64,000 nucleotides of DNA from Parabacteroides massiliensis (lineage in GTDB: Bacteria > Bacteroidota > Bacteroidia > Bacteroidales > Tannerellaceae). The number at the start of each line of letters is the position of its first letter. Position 1 is the stretch's first letter. Location: NCBI RefSeq assembly GCF_900155425.1, contig NZ_LT700189.1, positions 1,295,787 through 1,359,786 of the forward strand, written 5' to 3'. This document shows positions 51,960 through 61,800 of this stretch, piece after piece. The translations under genes and the position numbers were made by a program. The notes below the pieces were generated by a model. The model worked only from the letters and a program-made list of their open reading frames with translations. It had not been told where the DNA came from and did no database searches.

Positions 51960-54900
51960 TTACAATGTTAATGTTGCACTCAATGTGAATGAACGTTGAG
52001 TCGGATAGCTTCCCAATTTGTTACCTCCCCAAATAGAGTTAGCGGGCAAATATTCAGGATCTGTCATGTTATGGAACGGGTTGCTTTTCTTCACCCATGT
52101 ACAAACATTGTTGGCAATGAAGTTTACGCTTAACCCTTTGATGTAATCTACTTTTTTAAGAACCCGACGTTTCAAATCATAGCTGACACTGATGTTCTTC
52201 AATTTCAGATATGAAGCATCGTATGCCCATACATCGACATAATTATACCCCCATCCGTAGCTGGAATTTGTCGGCAATGGAAGTTTATTGGCAATAGGAT
52301 TGCTTGGCGTATAAGATTCTTGGAATAAATATTTACCATATTTCCAGTAATAATCCTGTTGCGAACGAGCCGGAGATGTCACATCACCGGAGACACTGGT
52401 CGCTCCTTGGAAAAAGACTTCAAAACTAAAATCTTTCCATCCCATACCCAATGTGACACCATACAATGTTTGGGGCGTCGTACCTCCACCTTCATTATAT
52501 GCATAGTCGGCAATACCTAACACACCATCGCCGTTACGGTCATCCATACGGAACGTACCGATCGTGTGGTTGCGTTTAAAATGCAAATAGGAGTTATACA
52601 TATCATCGTAAGAAGTGAAAATACCATTTGTCTGCCATGAAGTTCTATAGGTTTCCGCATGAGCATTTACCCCCAAATCATTCAGGTTGGCATAGTAATA
52701 ATCGGTACTTTTATCAGCATGTCTTACTGTTACTTCTTCCCAATGCGTATAGTTTGCACCAAGCCTATAAGTGAAGTCGCCGATACGGTCGTTCCAATTT
52801 AAAGAAAATTCCACACCGCCTTTATGAGTTGTCACGTATGGAGCATTCATTTTCGGCGTATTAGGCAAACCTAAGATCGGGGTATAAGTCAGCTCCGGAT
52901 TCATATCTATTTCATCACCCTTATCCAAGTACAGGTAGGTATCGAATGATCCGGACAAACGGTCTTTCAAAAAACTGAAATCAACACCTCCACTAATTTG
53001 CTGTGACTCGCCCCATGTCAGATTGCTGGATACATTGGTTTCTGTCCAAGCTGAATTTGCCCCCATGTTTTCTCCTAACAGAATCGTATTAGTCAGGCCA
53101 TATTGGTTCATATAGCTGAATGGTTGGGACAATTCGTTACCCACAATACCATAGCCGACACGTATCTTGAATGAGTTGATCAAATCAGTGTTCAGAATGT
53201 CTTTGATGAATGTTTCCTCCGTAAGCATCCACCCTGCTGATGCAGCGTAGAAGAATCCCCAACGTTTATCCGGGTGGTAGCACAACGATCCGTTATAGTT
53301 GGCACTCAATTGTAACATATATTTGCTGTCGTAATCATAAGTGAGACGACCAACCAAAGAAGCTGACCCCCATAGCCCTTCGTCCCCGCTCATTGAGTCC
53401 ATGGTCGATCCTCCGTTTATCTGCGTATTATAAATAGCCGGATAACCATATTTTTTAGCCATTGTCGAATTAGTCCTTCTCTTTTGACTGGTATAGTTGA
53501 GCATCGCACTCAAGTTGTGTTTGCCAAACGAACGGACATAGTCGGCTTGGACAATACCGGTTGTCAACGAATAATTATTCCAAGTCTGAGACAATTTGGC
53601 ATTATTGGGGTTATAGCTGTTTTCCTGAGTTGAATACGGAGCACTGTATACGCCTATTTGCGGATATTCGAATGTCTTATTCATGGAATTGCTGTAGTTG
53701 AAGTTGACACTTGTACTAACAGATAATCCTTCTACCCACGGTAAACTCCATTTTAAACCGATGTTACTTTGCAAACGATAGTCATCTGTATTATTGAAAC
53801 CTGTTCGTAAGCGGGCATCCAAGCTATTGGATCTTTCCAATCCTGTTGTCCAGTTTCGAGGAATATTGTTCGCTTCATTGTCTTCAATCAAGATGTTATT
53901 AAAAATATTATCACCGCCATACGGTTTTTTATTTTTAGCCATCACTCCATTCAAATTCAATGTAAATCTTAAACTTTTATCCTTCAAAAGATAAGCATCC
54001 GTATTGACAATGGCGTTATACTGTTCATAGTTGTAAGAATCACTGATACCAGATTGGTTCATATATCCCAAACTCGAATAATATCTAACTCTTTCGCTAC
54101 CGCCTCTTACGCTCAAGTTTGTTTGTGACATGGGTTGAACATGGTCGAACCAATCCCATGGGTCATAGTCGCCATAATAGTTTTCAATGTCCCCACCTTG
54201 TGTTTTAAATGGATTGAAATAGTCGGCGATTTCATTCTGTGTAAACCCTAAACCGTATTTTTGGTTAACCATGTCGGTGATTTCCTGACGGCCATATCCT
54301 TGAGAAGAGAGGTGAGCCATGTAGTATTTGGACATTTCCGTTGCGTTGTATGCCGGGCTTTCAGCCATGCTTGCTGCATACAATTCGTTCTTTTTATTCA
54401 CGTAGTCCCAAGTACTCATAGGCTTGAACTTATAAGACGGCGTCATTATGGTCATTTTTTGGCTTACCGATATTTCCAGCATGCCATCTTGTCCTTTTTT
54501 GGTAGTCACCACCACAACACCGTCTTTTGCACGCGGACCGTATACAGCTGTAGCTGACGCATCCTTCAGAATACTCATAGAAGCAATGTCATCCGGACGT
54601 AAACGGTTGAAGAAGACTTCACCTTGGCTGGTTTCCATTACCACATCGTCAATTACATACAGTATTTGGCTACCACCACGAATCCAAATTTTGGATGTTT
54701 CACCTGGGGCTCCCGACCGTGCTTGTGAGATAATACCTGATACACGACCACCTAATCCGTCACTGGGAGAAGTTACCGGTAATTTGGCTATTGATTCGAT
54801 TTTGACGTTTACGGCTGCCGCAGTCAGTGTTTTGGTTTTCTGAACGCCACTAAAACCAGTCACCACAACTTCGTCTAAGGCCTGTGAATCTTCCTGAAGT

Positions 54901-55229
54901 TTGACGTTCAAGTTAGAAGTTCCTGTGTACTTGACCTCTTGAGTTGTGTAACCGACAAAAGAAATTTGAATCGTAGCTCCATTCTTGACATCTTCTAATA
55001 CAACTCTACCGTCTAAGTCGGTGATATTACCATTAGTTGTACCTTTTACAACTACAGATGCTCCGGTTACAGGACCGAAATCATCCACAACAAAAACCGT
55101 CACCTTCCCATTTTGCTGGGAAATGTTTACGTTTGGTTTAATGGGAACTATGTCTGCCATTATGTTCTCTGACGAACAAAATGCACCGGCAAGTAGCATT
55201 AAACCAATTGGATTGAAGTTTTTCAACAT
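51960..55229 (-). CDS. SusC/RagA TonB-linked outer membrane transporter, locus 3
   Basis: 1089 residues. Signal peptide to about 25, carboxypeptidase-D-like domain (KVTVFVVDDFGPVTGASVVVKG), then LDEVVVTGFSGVQ, a plug (IWIRGGSQILYVIDD, DASATAVYGPRAKDGVVVVTTKKG) and the beta-barrel to the C-terminus (FTLSATLTL). No regulator gene is adjacent. Upstream is an invertible-looking promoter segment (55516-55690), so expression may be phase variable. Confidence 0.95.
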   Translation of the reverse strand: MLKNFNPIGLMLLAGAFCSSENIMADIVPIKPNVNISQQNGKVTVFVVDDFGPVTGASVVVKGTTNGNITDLDGRVVLEDVKNGATIQISFVGYTTQEVKYTGTSNLNVKLQEDSQALDEVVVTGFSGVQKTKTLTAAAVNVKIESIAKLPVTSPSDGLGGRVSGIISQARSGAPGETSKIWIRGGSQILYVIDDVVMETSQGEVFFNRLRPDDIASMSILKDASATAVYGPRAKDGVVVVTTKKGQDGMLEISVSQKMTIMTPSYKFKPMSTWDYVNKKNELYAASMAESPAYNATEMSKYYMAHLSSQGYGRQEITDMVNQKYGLGFTQNEIADYFNPFKTQGGDIENYYGDYDPWDWFDHVQPMSQTNLSVRGGSERVRYYSSLGYMNQSGISDSYNYEQYNAIVNTDAYLLKDKSLRFTLNLNGVMAKNKKPYGGDNIFNNILIEDNEANNIPRNWTTGLERSNSLDARLRTGFNNTDDYRLQSNIGLKWSLPWVEGLSVSTSVNFNYSNSMNKTFEYPQIGVYSAPYSTQENSYNPNNAKLSQTWNNYSLTTGIVQADYVRSFGKHNLSAMLNYTSQKRRTNSTMAKKYGYPAIYNTQINGGSTMDSMSGDEGLWGSASLVGRLTYDYDSKYMLQLSANYNGSLCYHPDKRWGFFYAASAGWMLTEETFIKDILNTDLINSFKIRVGYGIVGNELSQPFSYMNQYGLTNTILLGENMGANSAWTETNVSSNLTWGESQQISGGVDFSFLKDRLSGSFDTYLYLDKGDEIDMNPELTYTPILGLPNTPKMNAPYVTTHKGGVEFSLNWNDRIGDFTYRLGANYTHWEEVTVRHADKSTDYYYANLNDLGVNAHAETYRTSWQTNGIFTSYDDMYNSYLHFKRNHTIGTFRMDDRNGDGVLGIADYAYNEGGGTTPQTLYGVTLGMGWKDFSFEVFFQGATSVSGDVTSPARSQQDYYWKYGKYLFQESYTPSNPIANKLPLPTNSSYGWGYNYVDVWAYDASYLKLKNISVSYDLKRRVLKKVDYIKGLSVNFIANNVCTWVKKSNPFHNMTDPEYLPANSIWGGNKLGSYPTQRSFTLSATLTL

Positions 55230-55515
55230 AATTAATTTAGTTTGATATTAATTAGAAATAGGTATAAATTGTGTTTTTTCATAATAAACAAAACTGATTA
55301 TATATCACAAACTACGCAGTTCATGCATCATAAGCAATGTTATTCATGTCTTCCAAAACATTTTATTTTCTTTTCACCCGTATCATTAATTTATTATATT
55401 TCGGGATATTACGTTGCAACCGTAAATACATTCACATTCACATATCCTCATAAAAAGTTAAATTTCCTATATTGCCATGAATTTTTATTTTTTCCGTTGT
55501 CATATCAATATTTGT

Positions 55516-55690
55516 TTAATTAGTTCCATAAGAACTGTGGTTTTTTATTCACACCAATTAACTAAATCAGCGTATTTTCAAGAGTAGATTTGTTAATTTA
55601 TAAAAAACAGAATGTTTTTTCGCTTTTTATCAAAGCGTTATTGTATATTTGTCACAAATTTTATATCGTAGTTCTTATGGAACTAATTAA
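55516..55690. promoter_or_regulatory. candidate invertible promoter of susC locus 3 (drawn in OFF state)
   Basis: Perfect 21-bp inverted repeats at 55516-55536 and 55670-55690, each with the palindromic core AGTTC-TTATG-GAACT, enclose 133 bp. Inside is TATATTTG (55644-55651), a consensus -7 box on the plus strand, pointing away from the minus-strand susC. No TAnnTTTG box for the minus strand was found between the segment and susC. Inversion would aim the promoter at susC with a leader of about 300 nt. Confidence 0.75.
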
Positions 55691-55865
55691 ACGCAAGTTT
55701 ATTTTAACATTTACAAGTAAAGAATAAACAAATATCAACAAATCAACACCAACAATTGGCCTCTTAGCCCCTAAACAATCCGAGCATAGATATATCACCC
55801 TGCATTTTTCCGGTATGCTTCTCGATCATAATCCTATTAGATAGCAATAGGAATTTAACTAAAAG

Positions 55866-55905
55866 AAAAACGGGATAAAAGTATTTTTACTTTTATCCCG
55901 TTTTT
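55866..55905. terminator. serS terminator, bidirectional
   Basis: Long stem AAAAACGGGATAAAAGTA (55866-55883) with its exact complement at 55888-55905, T runs on both strands. Confidence 0.9.
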
Positions 55906-55945
55906 CTTCAGAGCAAATGAATTGCTCTTGATTATAATATCTTAT

Positions 55946-57220
55946 TTACTTAATCATATCAAATCCCGTATACGGAACCAACGCTTTGGGGATGCGGATA
56001 CCTTCGGGGGTTTGGTTGTTTTCGAGCAAGGCGGCTACGATACGCGGCAAAGCCAATGCGCTTCCATTCAGCGTGTGGCAGAGCTGTGTCTTTTTGTTTT
56101 CGTCACGGTAACGGCATTTCAGACGGTTTGCCTGGTAATTGTCGAAGTTTGAAACCGAACTTACTTCCAACCAACGTTTCTGGGCTTCCGAATAAACTTC
56201 GAAGTCGAAGCAGATAGCTGCCGTGAAACTCATATCACCACCACAAAGGCGCAAGATACGATAAGGAAGTTCCAGTTTCTGGAGCAACCCTTCGACATGG
56301 TCCAGCATTTCCTGATGAGACTGTTTGGAATGTTCCGGTTTGTCGATACGAACCAATTCCACTTTGGAGAATTCATGCAGGCGGTTCAGTCCGCGTACAT
56401 CTTTTCCATAAGAGCCGGCTTCGCGACGGAAACACTGCGTATAGGCACAATTCTTGATCGGCAACTGCTTTTCATCGAGGATAACATCACGATAGATATT
56501 GGTGACCGGAACTTCGGCTGTCGGGATCAGATAAAGGTCATCCACTTCGCAATGATACATCTGTCCTTCTTTATCGGGCAACTGGCCTGTACCATAACCG
56601 GAAGCTGCATTCACGACTGTCGGCGGCATGACTTCCGTATAACCGGATTTGCGGGCTTCATCCAGGAAGAAGTTTATCAGCGCACGCTGCAACTGCGCAC
56701 CCTGTCCTTTGTAAACCGGGAAACCGGCACCTGTGATCTTCACGCCCAGGTCGAAATCGATCAGGTCATATTTCTTTGCCAACTCCCAATGAGGCAGTGC
56801 GTCTTTCGGCAGTTCCGTCTCCATACCGCCCATCTTTTCAACCTTATTATCGTCAGCACCCACACCTTCGGGCACTTCTTCGTAAGGGACGTTCGGGATT
56901 GTATAGAGCAGGTTCTGCATATCTTCGGCTGCCTGATCCATTTCTGCCTGGAGAGTCTTGTTGGCTTCCTTGATCTCGGCAACACGTTGCTTAGCGATCT
57001 CGGCTTCTTCTTTTTTACCTTCTTTCATCAGCATGCCGATGGCCTTCGAAGCCTGGTTCACCTCTGCCAGGTTTTTATCTAATTGATTTTGCGCACCACG
57101 TCTTTTATCGTTCAGTTCGATCACTTTTGCTATGCTTTCCCGTGCACCTTTAAAGTGTTTCTTTTCCAGACCACGGATCACCCGGTCTGTTTCTTCCGTA
57201 ATTACTTTAAGTGTCAACAT
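55946..57220 (-). CDS. serS: seryl-tRNA synthetase
   Basis: 424 residues, standard length. Charges tRNA-Ser with serine. The N-terminal antiparallel coiled coil (about 30-105) binds the tRNA long arm; the class II core has motif 2 (CFRREAGSYGKDVRGLNRLHEF) and motif 3 (NGSALALPRIVAALLENNQ). Cytosolic. A -7 box lies 30 bp upstream and a strong terminator follows. Confidence 0.97.
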   Translation of the reverse strand: MLTLKVITEETDRVIRGLEKKHFKGARESIAKVIELNDKRRGAQNQLDKNLAEVNQASKAIGMLMKEGKKEEAEIAKQRVAEIKEANKTLQAEMDQAAEDMQNLLYTIPNVPYEEVPEGVGADDNKVEKMGGMETELPKDALPHWELAKKYDLIDFDLGVKITGAGFPVYKGQGAQLQRALINFFLDEARKSGYTEVMPPTVVNAASGYGTGQLPDKEGQMYHCEVDDLYLIPTAEVPVTNIYRDVILDEKQLPIKNCAYTQCFRREAGSYGKDVRGLNRLHEFSKVELVRIDKPEHSKQSHQEMLDHVEGLLQKLELPYRILRLCGGDMSFTAAICFDFEVYSEAQKRWLEVSSVSNFDNYQANRLKCRYRDENKKTQLCHTLNGSALALPRIVAALLENNQTPEGIRIPKALVPYTGFDMIK

Positions 57221-57249
57221 ACTTCAATGATGTTTTTTTATTTGAGTTG

Positions 57250-57257
57250 CAAAGATA
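57250..57257 (-). promoter_or_regulatory. serS -7 box TATCTTTG
   Basis: TAnnTTTG on the minus strand; its -33 region falls inside the 7-bp tandem repeat at 57264-57291. Confidence 0.6.
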
Positions 57258-57263
57258 ATCAAG

Positions 57264-57326
57264 ATTTATGATTTATGATTTATGATTTATGATTTATCAT
57301 CGACGCATAAATCATAAATCATAAAT
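57264..57326. repeat. ATTTATG tandem repeat with inverted copy
   Basis: Four units of ATTTATG (57264-57291) plus a variant ATTTATC, then three inverted units CATAAAT (57306-57326) reaching the stop codon of the NlpC/P60 gene. Can fold as a long hairpin. Confidence 0.8.
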
Positions 57327-57867
57327 TCCTCACCCGTCCGCCTGCAAGCCACGACCGGACATAATAAGGTTCGCTTAGGCTGCTGACGATCACGCCGTTC
57401 GAAGTGCTGGTATGGATGAACTTTCCGTTTTTCAGATAGATACCGACATGATTGGGCACATTCTTCTTTCCCCTGCCCGTCCGGAAAAACACAAGGTCGC
57501 CTTCTCTCAAATCGGCACGACTGATTTTCTTGCAATTATGTTTCAGCATATCGGCCGACGAACGAGCCAATTGTTTTCCATATACTTCACGGAATACGAT
57601 CGCCACAAAACCGGAGCAGTCCACTCCTTTTTTTGTTAATCCTCCCAGCCGGTGAGGGACACCAAGCCATCTGGCCCCTTCATTATACAGATATATATTA
57701 TCGTCCGAAGTCAGACGGACACCGTAGAGCCGGGAGAGTTCCTTCGGCCCTTTGAAATCTGCCGGCAAGGCAACCTGCTGCTTCTTGCTGCCGCAAGACG
57801 TAAGCGTCAGGATCAAAAGCAACAGGATTCCGATATAATAAGATGTGATAAAATTTCTACGCGTCAT
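57319..57867 (-). CDS. NlpC/P60 family lipoprotein peptidase
   Basis: 182 residues; lipoprotein signal with Cys25 in LTSC. NlpC/P60 cysteine peptidase domain from about 60 to the end: catalytic Cys near 84 in KGVDCSGFV, His near 139 in VPNHVGIYL, and a polar third residue likely in FIHTSTSNGV. The family cleaves peptides in peptidoglycan (Spr/MepS-type DL-endopeptidases). Cell-envelope role in wall growth or recycling inferred. Confidence 0.93.
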   Translation of the reverse strand: MTRRNFITSYYIGILLLLILTLTSCGSKKQQVALPADFKGPKELSRLYGVRLTSDDNIYLYNEGARWLGVPHRLGGLTKKGVDCSGFVAIVFREVYGKQLARSSADMLKHNCKKISRADLREGDLVFFRTGRGKKNVPNHVGIYLKNGKFIHTSTSNGVIVSSLSEPYYVRSWLAGGRVRNL

Positions 57868-57918
57868 GATGGCAAAGATAACAAAAAATCATTCCCCGAT
57901 AATCGCCATCTCTCTTTT

Positions 57919-58854
57919 TTAAGGTAAGCGCCAGACTGCCGAAATATTACGAATCGAGCCTTTGTCGTCAAGTTGCCAAACGATCCGGTTGTTGCGATCT
58001 ATTTCCACAAGTTTCGGCTGGGATTTATCCTTGCTATGCCCGTTCCAGTTACAGAGCAGCGTCGTCCCGTCGCCATAACGGGATAACTCGGCGACAAACA
58101 GAAGAGACAGGCCTTCCAAATCGTCAGACGTAACCGAACGTTCGATTTTCCATGTTTTGGTATCTATTTCAACCCAACGATGCCCATCGCCACATCCGAC
58201 CAACAAACGCTTGCCTCTTTTCAATTGCTTGACAGAAAAAGGAGCACCACCCACCTCCACTCGGTTTATAATCTGCCCGGAGACGTTCATCTCAATCAAT
58301 TCACCGGAACCGAAAAGAGGGATCAGATACGTGTTTCGCTTCGTTTTCTCAATCTGGCGAAACTGGTCATGTACAGTTTTAATACCCGTTTCAAAACGAA
58401 TCTCCTTGACAGGATATCCTTCTTTGTCCAACTCGACTATCCTTGCCGGATGCCCGCAAATAGCAAGCAGGTAACCTCCGTCAGACAGCTGTGTAGCCGT
58501 AAAAAGTTCTTCGTTCCGGTCGACCTTATAGTCCCAGATAACGCGTTGTTCCGGTGTGATAAGCCGTGCACCGGCGGTATAGGCGTAAAGGATATTCCGT
58601 TCACGAGTGACTTCCACGTCGTTACAGTCTTCCCCTTTGCCAATCGTATGCACCCATTCGAAACGGCAAGTCCGCCTATCGACAACAGCCACCTTATCCC
58701 AGCCGCAGCCGGCAAGCAAAAACTTTTCACCTTTATATTTTTTCCGGAAAGAAAAAGAAGAATCCTCCGGTTTTCCTGCCTGTACCGTACAGGTAATCAG
58801 GCAGGAAAGAAGGACAGACATGAGTATTTGGTTTGAAAATCGTATCATATTCAT
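57919..58854 (-). CDS. secreted beta-propeller-like protein
   Basis: 311 residues with a signal peptide to about 26. Repeated blades of the type KFLLAGCGWDKVAVVDRRTCRFEWVH, GGYLLAICGHPARIVELDKEG, KRLLVGCGDGHRWVEIDTKTWKIE, TTLLCNWNGHS, ending with RIVWQLDDKG: a PQQ/WD40-like propeller. The ATG overlaps the last 4 bases of the upstream di-heme/SUMF1-like gene, so the two are translated together and probably work together outside the inner membrane. Function unknown. Confidence 0.8.
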   Translation of the reverse strand: MNMIRFSNQILMSVLLSCLITCTVQAGKPEDSSFSFRKKYKGEKFLLAGCGWDKVAVVDRRTCRFEWVHTIGKGEDCNDVEVTRERNILYAYTAGARLITPEQRVIWDYKVDRNEELFTATQLSDGGYLLAICGHPARIVELDKEGYPVKEIRFETGIKTVHDQFRQIEKTKRNTYLIPLFGSGELIEMNVSGQIINRVEVGGAPFSVKQLKRGKRLLVGCGDGHRWVEIDTKTWKIERSVTSDDLEGLSLLFVAELSRYGDGTTLLCNWNGHSKDKSQPKLVEIDRNNRIVWQLDDKGSIRNISAVWRLP

Positions 58855-61800
58855 TCATTTTCCATCATCACAACGCGGAATCCCACATTATATACTTTCT
58901 GATAATCCCGATAAGGCAGACGGAAAGAGGAGGTATTGCGGAAAGGACGGTCATACCAGGAACCACCGCGAACGACCCGTTTCACACCCGGAACCGTCGC
59001 CGGGTCATTCCGCCCGTCATCCGCCCGGTAAGGATAAGGTTTATAAGCAGAACGTGTCCACTCCCATACGTTTCCGTGCATATCGAACAACTCCCAAGGA
59101 TTACGGATGTAACGCCCGACCGGTTCGGAAACAAACCCTCCGTCATTGTAAGTCGTATCGCGCGGAATCCAATCGTCATACTTATTGGGATTTTCTATAA
59201 TCCGGGCACTTTCATAGAACTTATAAGCCGTACAAGCGGCAAATTCTTTCAACTTGATATCCCCCATATTGGCATAAGGAGAAAAGTCTGCGTCCTGTCC
59301 GCCAAACCAAAAAGGCGTGCTGCTGCCTGCACGGCATGCCCATTCCCACTGTGCTTCGTCAGGGAGGGTGAATTGAAGTCCGGTCTTTCCTGAAAGCCAG
59401 TGACAAAAATCCATCGCCTGTTGCCAGGAAAGGCGTACGGCTGGTTGATTATCGTCGTTCAACGAATAGCCTCGGCGTCCGAACTGGTAACCGTGGCGAT
59501 GTTCGTCGCGGCTGTCATGTGCCGGATCGAAAACACGGAATTGCCGGTTTGTGATTTCGAACTGCCCGATCCAGAAAGGTTTGTCGATGGTAACGGCTGT
59601 TTGCGGCATTTCGTCCGGCTGACGCGTACTTCCCATAATAAAGCTACCAGCCGGCACTTTGATCATCCGAAGTTCCACGCCATCGGCTATTTCGATCGTC
59701 ATCTGAAAATTGCCAAGTGCGATCTGGCGATTTTGCGATTCTTCCCAAGCGACATATGGTTTAGTCTCCGGATCATAAAGCGGCCAGCCTTTGAGAACCG
59801 TATCGCCGACATTTACCATCGGGCGGTCAGGCTTTTCGTAGGCTATCCCGGTCGGCAATTCGGGCAGCCACTCCATGTCGTGTGCCGGCGCACCGAACAT
59901 CTCACGATAGAGTTCGCGAAGCCGGCGGCTGTTTTCCGTCCTGTCGTAAGTCGAGATATCCTTCCGGCGTCCATGGAAAGGAGCGTTGAAATCGATCCAG
60001 CAAGCAAGACGGAGCATAGAAGCCGAGTCGAGCTTCACATTATAATGTCCTTTAGCAAGGAGCTGCATCAGTTCGGTCTGGTCGGCATGTACATCCATCG
60101 GAGTAAGCATATGCATATCGCTCTCGATTCCCGGACGGCGCACATAGCGGTGCAGATCGGCATACGAACGGGTGAAATGCCCTCCGTACTCAGTGGAAGC
60201 ACGGCCCGATATCTGAGATGTCCAGTCGGTGATCCATTTATCCCCTTTCAGATAAGGACGGCTATTGTCTTCACGGCTATGGCAACCCACACAATAACGA
60301 TCAAGTACCGGTTGGACTTCATGGCGATAACTGAAACCGCGCTCTTTGCCTTGCCACTCCTGTATCTTTTGCGGCACTTTCCCGAACGCTTTCACTTTGC
60401 GGGGAATGGCAACCATGCTCCGGTCTTCGTGACAACCGATACAAGAAAGGACCTCGCCCGGCATGGCCGTAAACCAACTCCGCATGATCTGCAATGCTTT
60501 ACCTTCGGCATCAAGCGGCTGGATAAAGACCGGCGTATTGGCAGGAACCTGGAAGATGGCAGAACCATCATCTTCGACATCCACTTCGCCGATAATCCGT
60601 TTTATATCCCAAGGTCCATCCATGCCGATCGTTCCTAAAAGGCCACCTTGACGCCAAGGGCTGAAATCGTATGTGCCGACGCGCAACTTCTTTACCGTGC
60701 CCCGGGGAATTCCTTTCAACCCGTCACCAGCATATACATCTTGCAGGAAAACCGTCCCGGTCGTAAGTTCGGGTTTCACCTGATTGGGGATTACAGGCGG
60801 CGTAGCCCGCTTCTCCACCAAAACCGGTTCCAGATAGGCCACTCCCTCATCTTCGCGGATCAAGGTCATATTATCGAAACTATCCACCAGATAAAGCCCC
60901 CAAAGCGATTTGGGAGACGCTTTCATGGCAACAAGAAAATAGGTATCGCTCAACGGCCAGGGCTGCAGGAAACGAGGCCAACATCCATCAGCCTGACGAT
61001 CCCGGACTTCGGGCAGCACTTTACGTCCGGAATAAGGGATTTCGGCCACTACCCCCTCGGCTTCACGGCGTCCCTTATTGACATCTATAATCACGAGGCG
61101 ACCGCTGCGAGGCGTGCTGTGATGCCCGGTCACAATCCCGACCATTGCCGAAGGCCGTCCCGGAATAGGACGTGCATCGAAATAAGAAGTAGGGAAATAG
61201 GAGTTGGAACCGTAATAAGCACGCTGGTTCGTACCGTCCGGATTCATCGTGAAAGTAATACGCGAATTGGCATGTGGCAGATCGGCATATTCCCAGCGTT
61301 GATACAGGATCATGCCGTTTTCCATCACCACAGGTCCCCAATTGCTATCTTGATCGTATGTCAACTGCCGGGTTTTGCCGGTCGAAGGATCATAACGGAA
61401 CAGTCCGCTCATGTTGCTGCCTCCATCGGTGCAAGGCAGACCGAGGAATGTCCCGGTCGAACAGAATATGTAGCTGCCGTCAGGCGCATAACATCCTTCG
61501 AAAGAATCAAAATCACGATATGCTTCCGGTGTCAACTGGCGTGACGTACCGTCTTTCAGGTTAAGTTCGAAAAGATGCCAACGATTATTCGTGCCAATCG
61601 ACGAATACATCATGCGATCACCATCGAAATGAGGTTCCGGATCGGCAATAATCGTGCCTTTCTGAGGTTTGTATATCGTTTTCTGTTCGATATGCCCCGG
61701 CTTAATCCGGAAAGAGACAAATTCATTATTCCAACCCTCCGCCGGATGAGGAATGGCAAAGTTGTTATGGAAATTATCAGGAGCAACGCCAAGCGCTCCT

